From assembly GCA_016787755.1 (NCBI GenBank), contig JAEUUA010000016.1, positions 1 through 45,586 of the forward strand: DNA of 45,586 bases, read 5' to 3'. Of this stretch, positions 24,132 to 32,213 are shown piece by piece. Under the pieces are notes generated by a model. The model had not been told where the DNA came from, ran no database searches, and was given only the letters and a program-made list of their open reading frames with translations. Positions within the stretch are counted from its first letter, which is position 1, and each line of letters opens with the position of its first letter. A program made the position numbers and the translations under genes. Source of the DNA: Cyclobacteriaceae bacterium (GTDB taxonomy: Bacteria > Bacteroidota > Bacteroidia > Cytophagales > Cyclobacteriaceae).

Positions 24132-25028
24132 TCAGCCCACCTTATCGAAATCGAATTCATCTAGAAATTTCTTTGCTTCATCCACAGAGCTAAACTCAAA
24201 CGATTTCTTAGCCCCAGCATTGGACCGAAGATCAATTTTGACTAATTCAATGTTTTTAGAGCTATTCTTTGGTTTAGGCTTAATGTGTTTGTAATCTTCA
24301 GCCTCCTTTCTGTTTACAGTGAATTGGGTAGCCCTTATATTCTTACAATAAGCACATTGATAATGTTTTAATATCTCTTTTGGCGAGCCATCGTCATTTT
24401 TCTCAATGACCTCTTCTTGTTTAACCCGCATGGTGAAAAACCCACAATTGTTGCATTCCAGGGAGATCAAATGACCTAGATATTTCTCAATTTTCACTTC
24501 ATTTGTCTTTGGGTCAATCCAAACATCATAATCAATGGAGAAGATATTCTCTTCAGCCTGCATCCCCTCATTCAAGTGAACATCCTCTTCATCTTCACTA
24601 AGCAATTTCATTTTACCCCCTGTTGTGGAAGTACGTGGCGCAAAACGGAGCCGTCTTAATTTGCGATTAACAATGGTGGGATAATAGTAGTCTAGTACTA
24701 ACGAGGAGATATAAATGATCATGGTGGCTCCTGAAATACCAAAAAATATCCTGACAAAAAAAGCAATTCCCGGCCAGGCTATCTCATCCCTTCCGTACAT
24801 GTTAATTAAAAAACCTGCTGCCAATCCTACAAATAGGAAAGCCAATTTATACCGTTTAATCTCAAACGTATTGATATAATCGTGCTTCTCTTTATACGTT
24901 CTTTGAAGAGAAACTTTTAGGTGATATAGTAAAAAAATTATAAGTGCGATGGCTGCCATCGCAATTACAGCGATCAACATACCATCATGCCATGCGTCTG
25001 CAAAAGCTTTTAATTCCTGATTGTTCAT
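24132..25028 (-). CDS. Membrane protein with a cytosolic zinc-ribbon-like domain
   Basis: A 298-residue protein I do not recognise. Three hydrophobic segments (about 16-36, 61-79 and 86-112) are followed by a long hydrophilic tail. The tail holds ECNNCG (C192, C195) and QCAYCK (C225, C228), four cysteines with zinc-ribbon spacing, then a basic stretch (IKPKPKNSSKN). A promoter-like TAGGTTTG lies 41 bp upstream. The gene precedes prc on the same strand, so a link to envelope quality control is possible but inferred. Confidence 0.75.
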   Translation of the reverse strand: MNNQELKAFADAWHDGMLIAVIAMAAIALIIFLLYHLKVSLQRTYKEKHDYINTFEIKRYKLAFLFVGLAAGFLINMYGRDEIAWPGIAFFVRIFFGISGATMIIYISSLVLDYYYPTIVNRKLRRLRFAPRTSTTGGKMKLLSEDEEDVHLNEGMQAEENIFSIDYDVWIDPKTNEVKIEKYLGHLISLECNNCGFFTMRVKQEEVIEKNDDGSPKEILKHYQCAYCKNIRATQFTVNRKEAEDYKHIKPKPKNSSKNIELVKIDLRSNAGAKKSFEFSSVDEAKKFLDEFDFDKVG

Positions 25029-25068
25029 AGATAAAAATATTAACGCTTAAAGTTAATACAATAACGTA

Positions 25069-25099
25069 CAAACCTAACTTTTTGCATGCGCTACTAAAG
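25069..25099 (-). promoter_or_regulatory. Bacteroidota-type promoter for the zinc-ribbon membrane gene
   Basis: On the minus strand TAGGTTTG (25069-25076) fits TAnnTTTG exactly; a TTTA lies 18 bases upstream in place of the usual TTTG -33 box. The -7 box is 41 bp before the start at 25028. Confidence 0.5.
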
Positions 25100-25252
25100 A
25101 TAATCCCCCTGATGGAGGAGCATTAGTTTATCCTGATTCAGTATCCTTAGTGTGCACAAAACTCTGGGGTGTTCAAGAAATAAAGTAAACATCAAAGGTC
25201 CAATGGATTTGAAATACCGCAAAATCATGTTGAAATGAGGGTTTAGAAAAAT

Positions 25253-25272
25253 ATTGTGCAATTATTCACAAT
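25253..25272 (+). promoter_or_regulatory. Operator-like dyad 1
   Basis: ATTGTG and CACAAT are separated by 8 bp (CAATTATT). Same layout as dyad 2, centre-to-centre 52 bp, about five helical turns, so two dimers could bind on the same face. The arms resemble sites for small phage-type repressors. Confidence 0.6.
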
Positions 25273-25304
25273 AATACTTGCAAATATTAACCATATGCAA
25301 TAAA

Positions 25305-25324
25305 ATTGTGTAATAATACACAAT
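25305..25324 (+). promoter_or_regulatory. Operator-like dyad 2 touching the start codon
   Basis: ATTGTG, spacer TAATAATA, CACAAT. It ends 3 bp before the ATG at 25328, so a bound factor could block initiation of the small ORF pair. Confidence 0.65.
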
Positions 25325-25327
25325 GTT

Positions 25328-25576
25328 ATGAGCGACTTTGAAAAGAGAAAACTGGAAATTGAGCTTAGAAATTTCACTTCAAGGAATTTTGAGAGGCCAA
25401 GTGATTGTAGAAATCTTGATCAGATCAGGTTCTATGTCAGCGAGTTATGTTCAAAAATTAGCGAGTATGAAAATCGCTTCAATTATGTACCGGCATGGGC
25501 CTATTCGCTATTAGCACAATATAACGTGGTGCAAAATAGCATGCTCCATACTGAGTTTAGAAATGCTTATGCTTGA
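25328..25576 (+). CDS. Small orphan protein, 82 residues, behind paired dyads
   Basis: I do not recognise this protein. It is soluble and mostly helical by eye, with a charged N-terminal half (MSDFEKRKLEIELRNF), an aromatic motif (NRFNYVPAWAYSLLAQYN) and no signal peptide. I cannot see a convincing helix-turn-helix. The stop overlaps a possible TTG start of the next small frame, suggesting coupling. The dyads directly upstream argue for a regulated transcript rather than a chance ORF. It lies between two minus-strand genes. Confidence 0.55.
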   Translation: MSDFEKRKLEIELRNFTSRNFERPSDCRNLDQIRFYVSELCSKISEYENRFNYVPAWAYSLLAQYNVVQNSMLHTEFRNAYA

Positions 25577-25584
25577 TAAGATTG

Positions 25585-25812
25585 ATGAAGTACATCCCCT
25601 CTCCTATTCCGATACGGTACGAATACATGTATTCAGCAACGGCCAATAAGTCAGGACGGATGCAATATCATAAGATTCGGCCGGGTGTAAGTAAGTTAAG
25701 AATAAGCCGCTCGGAATATATTAAGGCTTATAATGATATGACGATAATTGCCCTGCATCCTGTTCCCATTCGGGGGCAGGAAGCAGTATTTCAATTAGAA
25801 TTTTACGTTTGA
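25585..25812 (+). CDS. Small orphan protein, 75 residues, second of the pair
   Basis: The first ATG is at 25585 (MKYIPSPIPIRYEYMY). The frame is open from a TTG at 25573 overlapping the previous stop. It is a basic protein with several Tyr and Arg residues (RISRSEYIKAYNDM) and two VP/IP turns. I do not recognise the family. It ends 3 bp before the converging MazG-like gene stop. It could be a partner of the upstream protein, by inference from close spacing. Confidence 0.5.
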   Translation: MKYIPSPIPIRYEYMYSATANKSGRMQYHKIRPGVSKLRISRSEYIKAYNDMTIIALHPVPIRGQEAVFQLEFYV

Positions 25813-25815
25813 TTC

Positions 25816-26283
25816 CTACTTTATAATGGACTCCAAATCAGCAGGTGAATAATTAATTGATTTGAGCGTTTTGTTGTCATCTGTACGATAGATAAGCCAT
25901 TTATCACCTTCCTTTTTATGATAGCATTCCGTGCCGTCTTTGTCGTGGTAAAATTGAATGGTTTTATTAGCTTCTTCTTCAGAATTGCACGCTTTGCTCA
26001 TATTTGAACGCTGAACTTCTTCAAACAGCGCGTTAAACTTCTCCCCCAATCCAAACTCAAGAATTGCCCCTGACAATACATATTGCAGATCACACAAAGC
26101 ATCTGCGATCTCTACCAGGTCCTTCTCAGCAATGGCTGCTTCCAATTCCTTAAGTTCCTCAGCCAATAGGGAAACACGCAGGTTACATCGATTTTCACTT
26201 GGTATTTCCGGGTTCTCAAGGATGGGATGTTTAAAGGTTTTATGAAACTCAGCGACTAAGTTTAATGAATCAGGTTGTTGCAT
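25816..26283 (-). CDS. MazG-like nucleoside triphosphate pyrophosphohydrolase
   Basis: A 155-residue protein of the all-alpha NTP-PPase superfamily. LLAEELKELEAAI (E42, E43, E46) and EIADALCDLQYVL (E58, D61, D65) give the ExxE and ExxD motifs that bind Mg2+ and hydrolyse NTP to NMP and PPi, likely for house-cleaning of non-canonical nucleotides. The C-terminal part (residues 75-155) has a lysine-rich stretch of unknown role (YHDKDGTECYHKKEGDKW). It is cytosolic. It is divergent from tyrS over a 237-bp spacer and convergent with the small ORF pair. Confidence 0.85.
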   Translation of the reverse strand: MQQPDSLNLVAEFHKTFKHPILENPEIPSENRCNLRVSLLAEELKELEAAIAEKDLVEIADALCDLQYVLSGAILEFGLGEKFNALFEEVQRSNMSKACNSEEEANKTIQFYHDKDGTECYHKKEGDKWLIYRTDDNKTLKSINYSPADLESIIK

Positions 26284-26495
26284 AGATACGAGTAGTTTTT
26301 AGAAATTCAATGATACAGGAATTTTTATGCAATGGCCGAAAGCAAAGTAAGAAAATTCAAAAGCCATTCTATTTAAATTTGACCCATTTAAATTAATTTC
26401 AGTACCATATAATTATTGATTTACAACAAGTTATAACTATCTTATTAAACTAAATTATCAATTAAATTTCATCTGTTTAATCGATTTTGGTGCCT

Positions 26496-26503
26496 TATAT
26501 TTG
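26496..26503 (+). promoter_or_regulatory. Possible -7 box for tyrS
   Basis: TATATTTG fits TAnnTTTG exactly and lies 17 bp before the ATG. No clear -33 TTTG is seen at the expected distance, so the call is tentative. Confidence 0.45.
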
Positions 26504-26520
26504 AGGCCTTAATTACTACG

Positions 26521-27810
26521 ATGAAGAAAAATTTTGTTGAAGAGCTGCGATGGAGGGGAATGTTACACGACATTATGCCGGGCACAGAAGAAATGATGAA
26601 GAAAGAAATGGCGTCAGGCTACATAGGTTTCGACCCTACAGCGGACTCATTACACATTGGACATTTGGTTCAGATCATGACTCTGCTACAATTTCAACAA
26701 TGTGGTCACAAACCTTTTGCCTTAGTAGGTGGCGCCACGGGCATGGTGGGTGACCCTTCTGGTAAATCTGCCGAACGAAATCTGTTATCTGAAGATGCAC
26801 TTCGCCACAATGAGTCGTGTGTAAAAAAGCAATTAGAAAAGTTTCTTGACTTTTCCTCAGGCACAGCCAACTCGGCTGAGATGGTGAACAATTATGACTG
26901 GTTCAAGGAGTTTACGTTCCTTGATTTTATCCGCGAAGTAGGAAAACATATCACCATCAATTATATGATGGCCAAGGACTCAGTTCAAAAGCGGTTGGAA
27001 ACCGGATTGTCTTTTACTGAATTTACCTACCAATTGGTGCAGGGTTACGATTTCTATTGGTTATACAAAAACAAGAATTGTAAGCTTCAGATGGGTGGCT
27101 CCGATCAATGGGGTAATATTGTTACCGGAACCGAACTGATTCGCAGAAAAGAGGATGGTGAAGCATATGCCTTAACTACACAATTGATTAAGAAGGCGGA
27201 TGGTACCAAGTTTGGAAAAACCGAGGGTGGCAATGTTTGGCTGGATCCTAAAAAGACTTCGCCTTATAAATTTTATCAATATTGGCTCAATACCTCGGAT
27301 GAAGATGCCTCCCACTTTATTAAAATTTTCACACAACTGGATAAAGAAGCAATTGATGCCTTGCTGGCTGCCCATAACAATGCCCCGCATCAGAGAGCCC
27401 TTCAAACTGCTTTAGCCAAGGATATAACAATCCGAGTGCACTCGCAAGCTGATTATGAAACTGCCATTAAAGCATCCTCAATCTTGTTCGGTAATTCCGT
27501 AACAGAAGATTTGCAAAGTCTGGATGAGGATACGCTTCTTTCTGTATTTGAAGGCGTGCCACAAGTTACCGTTAGCCGATCTGCCCTTGCAGCCAGTACC
27601 TCAGTAACGGATCTCCTATCTGAAGTTACCAAAGCCGCCATCTTTACCTCGAAAGGGGAAGCCCGAAAGATGATTCAGGGGGGTGGGGTAAGTATTAATA
27701 AAATAAAGCTTTCTGACCCCAATCAAAAACCCGAGTTCGAGTTACTTCAAAACAAATACCTGCTTGCGCAGAAGGGGAAGAAAAACTACTACTTGATAAT
27801 TGTTGAATAG
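26521..27810 (+). CDS. tyrS: Tyrosyl-tRNA synthetase
   Basis: A 429-residue class I aminoacyl-tRNA synthetase charging tRNA-Tyr with tyrosine. The HIGH motif is at residues 45-48, the tyrosine pocket at YDFYWLYKN and [10 protein letters not shown] (191-200), and the KMSKS-like loop is KFGKT (230-234). The C-terminal S4-like RNA-binding domain (about 360-429) includes [16 protein letters not shown]. The size is normal. It stands alone and converges with tonB-like, only 1 bp between the two stop codons. Confidence 0.97.
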   Translation: MKKNFVEELRWRGMLHDIMPGTEEMMKKEMASGYIGFDPTADSLHIGHLVQIMTLLQFQQCGHKPFALVGGATGMVGDPSGKSAERNLLSEDALRHNESCVKKQLEKFLDFSSGTANSAEMVNNYDWFKEFTFLDFIREVGKHITINYMMAKDSVQKRLETGLSFTEFTYQLVQGYDFYWLYKNKNCKLQMGGSDQWGNIVTGTELIRRKEDGEAYALTTQLIKKADGTKFGKTEGGNVWLDPKKTSPYKFYQYWLNTSDEDASHFIKIFTQLDKEAIDALLAAHNNAPHQRALQTALAKDITIRVHSQADYETAIKASSILFGNSVTEDLQSLDEDTLLSVFEGVPQVTVSRSALAASTSVTDLLSEVTKAAIFTSKGEARKMIQGGGVSINKIKLSDPNQKPEFELLQNKYLLAQKGKKNYYLIIVE

Positions 27811-27811
27811 A

Positions 27812-28693
27812 CTACTTGGTCTTTAAGATAAAGACCACTTTTCCCTTTGATCGTTCTGGTACCTGACCGTCCGAAGTACGCCTTAAAGAATTACGCATGA
27901 TTTCTGCTTTAAGCAATTGCTCGGCTCTCGGGCTCAATCCGCGCTGTAATGTTGTGATTCCAACAATATCACCATTATCATCACACTCAATTTCAAACTC
28001 AATACGACCGTCTTCATTATCTGGTAATAGTGGAATCTTAGGTGGGCTCGCCCATTCCCAACCACCCATGGAAAGTCCAAAGCCTTTGTCACCATTAGCT
28101 CCGCCTCCTTGATTTCCATATAATGCCTTTGCATCTAATTTTCCTTCAGGGTTTCCTGCATCTCCTTCCTTGCCTTTCTGATCACCCTGGCTGGTTGTTG
28201 GGTCACCTTTCCTGGCATCCGTACCTTTTTGTTCCGTTACTTTTACTTCCTTTTTATCTTCTTTCTTTACCTCTTCGTTCGGTGTAACCTTTGGCTTTGT
28301 TTCAACAACTTTCTCTTTTACAACTTCCTTGGGTTGCTCCTTCTTCGCCTCTTTAACAACGACAGGGCTTTCTGTTTTGGAAACAATCGGTTCAACTGTT
28401 TTTTCTGATACAACTTCTTCTTTAACCTGTTCTTTAGGCTGTGCGGTTTCTACTTTCTCTTCTACTTGCGGGGCATTATCTTTTTCGGGAGTTCCCGGAG
28501 ATTTTTCAGGCTGGATCTCACCACCACCTGTTTGATCCATTCCAAAATTAAGTTCAATACCATATTCCGGCAACGGAGGATTTGGTGCACGCCAAGCCAT
28601 CATCAGGAAAAAAGCGATGAGCAACAAGCCATGGATACTAATCGAAGTAATCAATGCTATTCTCTTATTCTTCTTTTCCTCCTGCGCGCTCAT
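27812..28693 (-). CDS. TonB-like energy transducer, last gene of the six-gene envelope operon
   Basis: A 293-residue protein. One N-terminal membrane helix (IALITSISIHGLLLIAFFLMM, ~residues 11-32) anchors it. A long Lys/Glu/Pro-rich spacer (about 60-190, repeats of KEEVVSEKTVE and PKEVVKEKVV type) spans the periplasm. A Gly-rich linker is followed by a TonB-like C-terminal fold (RIEFEIECDDNGDIVGITTLQRGLSP, SKGKVVFILKTK). It would pass energy from ExbB/ExbD to the outer membrane. The gene starts 2 bp after exbD-like ends. The C-terminal domain has the Tol-like rather than typical TonB look. Confidence 0.85.
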   Translation of the reverse strand: MSAQEEKKNKRIALITSISIHGLLLIAFFLMMAWRAPNPPLPEYGIELNFGMDQTGGGEIQPEKSPGTPEKDNAPQVEEKVETAQPKEQVKEEVVSEKTVEPIVSKTESPVVVKEAKKEQPKEVVKEKVVETKPKVTPNEEVKKEDKKEVKVTEQKGTDARKGDPTTSQGDQKGKEGDAGNPEGKLDAKALYGNQGGGANGDKGFGLSMGGWEWASPPKIPLLPDNEDGRIEFEIECDDNGDIVGITTLQRGLSPRAEQLLKAEIMRNSLRRTSDGQVPERSKGKVVFILKTK

Positions 28694-28695
28694 CC

Positions 28696-29085
28696 TTATT
28701 TGGGTTTGGTAGCAATGGAAACCTTTGCTTCTAACTTGGTAGCAATACCGGCTACGTATACCATTTCGCGGGTGGGTACACTCTCATCAATATGCAATAC
28801 CACCACCCCCTTAGGCCCTGCCAATTTACTTTTTAATTCCCCTTCCAAGGTTGATTTAGTAACACGCTTTTCATTCACAAAAAATTGCAAATCCTTTGTT
28901 ACCGTCACAGAAACTTTCTGCACCTCAATGGTACTGGCAACGCTGGTTGGCAAATTAACAGGCAACCCGGAAGGTGTAATGAACGAAGAGGTTAGCATAA
29001 AAAAGATCAACAGCAGAAAGATTAAATCAGTCATGGAAGCCATGCTGAATGCGGCATCAACTTTATTTCTTGATTGTAAGTTCAT
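28696..29085 (-). CDS. ExbD/TolR family biopolymer transport protein
   Basis: A 129-residue protein. One N-terminal membrane helix with the conserved proton-path aspartate (D20 in SMTDLIFLLLIFFML) is followed by a periplasmic domain (LPVNLPTSVAS, VHIDESVPTREMVYVAGIATKLEAKV) of normal ExbD/TolR size. It pairs with the ExbB-like protein encoded 2 bp upstream to form a proton-driven motor. The start codon is just after the exbB-like stop. Confidence 0.9.
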   Translation of the reverse strand: MNLQSRNKVDAAFSMASMTDLIFLLLIFFMLTSSFITPSGLPVNLPTSVASTIEVQKVSVTVTKDLQFFVNEKRVTKSTLEGELKSKLAGPKGVVVLHIDESVPTREMVYVAGIATKLEAKVSIATKPK

Positions 29086-29087
29086 AC

Positions 29088-29753
29088 TTAACGCGGTTCT
29101 TGTAACAAGTCAATAAACTCAATCGAAGAATACTCCATTTTATGAACCACCTTGCTTACCCGGGTAACCAAAAAATTGTAGCCGAGATAAGCAATAATTC
29201 CTACAATCAATCCGGCAACGGTAGTAATCATAGCCGTATAGATACCGTCCGCCAGCAGCTTTGGGCTTACCGAGCCTTCCTCTTGTGCGATGGCTATAAA
29301 AGCACTTACCATACCAATTACAGTTCCTAAAAAACCAATCATGGGCGCTGCCCCTGCAATGGTTGCCAACACGGAAAGATTTTTTTCAAGCCTGAACACT
29401 TCTATCTTCCCAACATTCTCAATGGAAGCTTCAATATTCTTTAATGGACTTCCTATTCGTGCAACCCCTTTTTCAATCATTCGGGCCACCGGATTATCGT
29501 ATTGCGCACATAGAATCTTCGCTCCATTAATATCTCCTTTTTGTACCAACTCTTTTATCTTGGTCATAAATGAATCGGAACTTACGTTGGCTCTGTTAAC
29601 CGTACGCAACCTTTCTACAAAAATATAGATGGCAATTATAGAACAAATCACGAGCGGGATCATCAATGGACCTCCAGCCAATGCGAGGTCAATAAAAGAA
29701 ATCGTTTGATCAGAAACGGGCTCAGTGCCTGTTACAATTTGGGCAATCATCAT
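29088..29753 (-). CDS. MotA/TolQ/ExbB proton channel protein
   Basis: A 221-residue inner-membrane protein. It has three membrane segments: about 26-46, 114-138 and 151-181. The conserved channel core is seen in NLSVLATIAGAAPMIGFLGTVIGMVSAFIA and LLADGIYTAMITTVAGLIVGIIAY. With the ExbD-like protein it makes the motor that uses the proton gradient. It is placed in the middle of the operon, between the SPOR and ExbD genes. The MM start at 29753 could be at either Met. Confidence 0.93.
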   Translation of the reverse strand: MMIAQIVTGTEPVSDQTISFIDLALAGGPLMIPLVICSIIAIYIFVERLRTVNRANVSSDSFMTKIKELVQKGDINGAKILCAQYDNPVARMIEKGVARIGSPLKNIEASIENVGKIEVFRLEKNLSVLATIAGAAPMIGFLGTVIGMVSAFIAIAQEEGSVSPKLLADGIYTAMITTVAGLIVGIIAYLGYNFLVTRVSKVVHKMEYSSIEFIDLLQEPR

Positions 29754-29786
29754 AGTTTAAAAAATAAAAGCATTACCAAAAAAAAA

Positions 29787-30491
29787 TTAATACTTAATCA
29801 CCCATGCGCCAGCACCAAATTCGGGCTTAGCAGAATCGGCATTTGTTTGTGCCGTTGCATACGAATCATAATCACCTACTGTTAATCGATAAAACTTCCA
29901 TTTACCAAAAGGAGGAATAATCCGTGTACTCGTGCCTTTTGCGCTAAGCTTTTTCGCATAGTCCATAATCAAATCCCCATCCACAGCGCTGGCTACCACC
30001 ACATAATAACGGCCCGAGCGACTACTTAGTGTTTCAATAGTACCTATTGCCGGCTTCGCTGCTAGCGCTGCTGCGGCCTCTGCATCTTTCCTACGCTGTT
30101 CTTCAGCTGCTCGTTCGGCTGCTTCCCGATCCGCTTTTTCCTTAGCAGCCTTGTCTCTAGCTTTTTGATCAGCTAATTCCTTTTTGGCTTTCTCGGCTTT
30201 CTGTGGTTTGTACACATATTCCCAAATTAAATACCCGGCTACAATCAAGACAAGACCGATAATAACCGCAATGATTACTGGGGCATTTGACTTGGGCTCT
30301 TCGGTTGGGGTATAGGAGTATGACTCGCGAACAGTTTCTTCTGATTTGTAAGTAGACTCCTCTACATTCTGTTCTTCCTGTTTCTCGAGGGGTTTGTATT
30401 CAACTTCAGGTAAACCGAAATTGTCCTCACCGCTGTTTCCATCGTTGAGATTTTCATTTGCCTGATCGTCTTTATCTTTTCTCTTTGCCAT
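29787..30491 (-). CDS. SPOR-domain membrane protein
   Basis: A 234-residue protein. It has an acidic cytosolic N-terminus (about 1-70), one TM helix (71-90), a Lys/Ala/Glu-rich helical spacer (97-146) and a C-terminal SPOR domain (about 155-234: GRYYVVVASAVDGDLIMDYAKKL, KFYRLTVGDYDSYATA). SPOR domains bind denuded peptidoglycan glycans at septa in other bacteria. Placed in the ExbB/ExbD/TonB operon, it suggests the machine works at the cell wall or division site. Confidence 0.88.
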   Translation of the reverse strand: MAKRKDKDDQANENLNDGNSGEDNFGLPEVEYKPLEKQEEQNVEESTYKSEETVRESYSYTPTEEPKSNAPVIIAVIIGLVLIVAGYLIWEYVYKPQKAEKAKKELADQKARDKAAKEKADREAAERAAEEQRRKDAEAAAALAAKPAIGTIETLSSRSGRYYVVVASAVDGDLIMDYAKKLSAKGTSTRIIPPFGKWKFYRLTVGDYDSYATAQTNADSAKPEFGAGAWVIKY

Positions 30492-30554
30492 GGTTTGGTT
30501 TTTTATCTGGGTATTAAAACAAAATTAACGCAATTTCTTCAAATTAAGCTATTT

Positions 30555-32210
30555 TCAAAACACCCAGGTTATTCCACCCATCACTTGTAAGCCCCTTACC
30601 GGGTAGTTTAAGTATAGTTGATATTGATTGTTTAACAGGTTACTGCCCTTCACGAAAATTGAAAACTGGTTCGAAAGGAAATAACTGGCCTTTAAATTCA
30701 AATCCATTGCAGCATCCAACGTCTTTGTTGTATTCGTATCGATATCAAACGCTTTAGCACCTCCTTGCATAATTACATCTGCATTAAATTGAATTTTTGA
30801 ATAGAGATTATAGGAAGCATTGAAACTCACTCGATACTTTGGGCGATGCCATGCCTGGCTGGATGTGTAATCATATGAGTCAACCCTAAGAAGTATACGA
30901 GCAATTTCAGCATGCGAGAAACTCAACTCCGCAAATAAATTTGTCCTTTTTGTATCCCCAAACACCGTTATAAATTTTGCCCGATCGACAGGATCATTTT
31001 GATAAAAATAAAAATCATTTAGGTTTGCCAATGAAAACCCAGTGCCAAAGGCAACTTTATTTCCTAGTTTACCTTTAAGTCCACCCAGAAACTCAAAAGA
31101 ACGATTTGTATTATAAATTCCAATGTTTGCATTAACCCAGGCATTTTCATGCGCAATGCTATGAAGAGAAACCTTATCAATGTCACCCGTTAAGACTGCA
31201 TATGCTTCCACCGATTCGCTTAGTGGATAAGAGGCCTTCATGTCGGGATAAATATGCAACGACTTGTTCTTTCCGAGGGTGTCATTCTCATACACCACAT
31301 TGGCACCAATCGTTACAAGTAAATCTTCGATGGCTTCAAATTGATACCCTCCTCTTACTTTAAAAATATGCCGGGGCTTAGCTTCTACCAAAGCGTCCTT
31401 GCGGGAAATAAGAAAATAGTCGGATCCCAAAACAATTGTGCTGGTTTTAGAGAGTTCATAATCACTGGCAAAGCCAAGCGCCACTTCACTCTCCTTAGCA
31501 TCATAATGATCTCCTAAATAACTGAATGAACCTTTTAGTTTGTAATTGAATTTGCCTGAGGTTGAATTGGCTACATCCCCACCCAAACTAACGATAGAAT
31601 AACTCTGTCTGATTCCTGACCGATCTATATCAAGCCCTGGGGTATATCCATAAAAATAAGTCCCCATGTTTTCGTAATTCAAGAAACCACCTACGGTTGC
31701 TTGCTTTCCAAATGCTTTTCCAAATAAACGCAGTTGTGTGTTTCCACCCGCTGAATTGCTTTTATCAACGGATCCCTGACCAAAGCTGTGATGAAACAAT
31801 TTTATGCCATAAAACTTTTCTTTATCACGTTTGGTAGTTGCGTATGCATCTAAAAAAGGTGAGATATAGTTGCCAAACCCAGCACTTATATAATTTCCAT
31901 AAATCTTCTGAATAGGTTCAGCCTTCAATCTTAACGGCCGAATAGCCGGATTAAATTCAGGGGTAGTAAAACTAAGGTTCTTAAAATCGTAAACTATTTG
32001 TGGTTTGATCGGCTCAACAGGCCTTGGTGGCACCTTCTCAAAATTCCGGTTTGCTTTTGGTACGGTTACTTCCCGTTCCTTCACAATTTCAATTTCTACT
32101 TTTTCAATTTCACCTTCACCCCATTTTTCTTGTGCATATGAACTACCCACAGCAACGGCCAGTCCGCATCCTGTTAATAGTATCTTAGCACCTATCGATT
32201 TCAAGTTCAT
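30555..32210 (-). CDS. Outer-membrane beta-barrel protein (TonB-dependent-receptor-like, no plug seen)
   Basis: A 551-residue protein. The signal peptide is MNLKSIGAKILLTGCGLAVAVGSSYAQ. A proline-rich N-terminal segment (EKVPPRPVEPIKPQIVYDF) precedes beta strands from about residue 100 to the end, with a C-terminal aromatic strand (YQLYLNYPVRGLQVMGGITWVF, last residue Phe), as in outer-membrane barrels. I see no plug domain or TonB box. The barrel resembles the C-terminal part of TonB-dependent receptors (FNASYNLYSKIQFNADVIM, LKASYFLSNQFSIFVKGSNLLNNQYQLY). It follows the TPR gene by 3 bp and leads on to the SPOR gene. Confidence 0.8.
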   Translation of the reverse strand: MNLKSIGAKILLTGCGLAVAVGSSYAQEKWGEGEIEKVEIEIVKEREVTVPKANRNFEKVPPRPVEPIKPQIVYDFKNLSFTTPEFNPAIRPLRLKAEPIQKIYGNYISAGFGNYISPFLDAYATTKRDKEKFYGIKLFHHSFGQGSVDKSNSAGGNTQLRLFGKAFGKQATVGGFLNYENMGTYFYGYTPGLDIDRSGIRQSYSIVSLGGDVANSTSGKFNYKLKGSFSYLGDHYDAKESEVALGFASDYELSKTSTIVLGSDYFLISRKDALVEAKPRHIFKVRGGYQFEAIEDLLVTIGANVVYENDTLGKNKSLHIYPDMKASYPLSESVEAYAVLTGDIDKVSLHSIAHENAWVNANIGIYNTNRSFEFLGGLKGKLGNKVAFGTGFSLANLNDFYFYQNDPVDRAKFITVFGDTKRTNLFAELSFSHAEIARILLRVDSYDYTSSQAWHRPKYRVSFNASYNLYSKIQFNADVIMQGGAKAFDIDTNTTKTLDAAMDLNLKASYFLSNQFSIFVKGSNLLNNQYQLYLNYPVRGLQVMGGITWVF

Positions 32211-32213
32211 ACT

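Noticed and set aside
25573..25584. TTG start for the second small ORF
   Set aside because: It is possible through overlap coupling, but the ATG at 25585 is the simpler choice; the extension adds only four residues.
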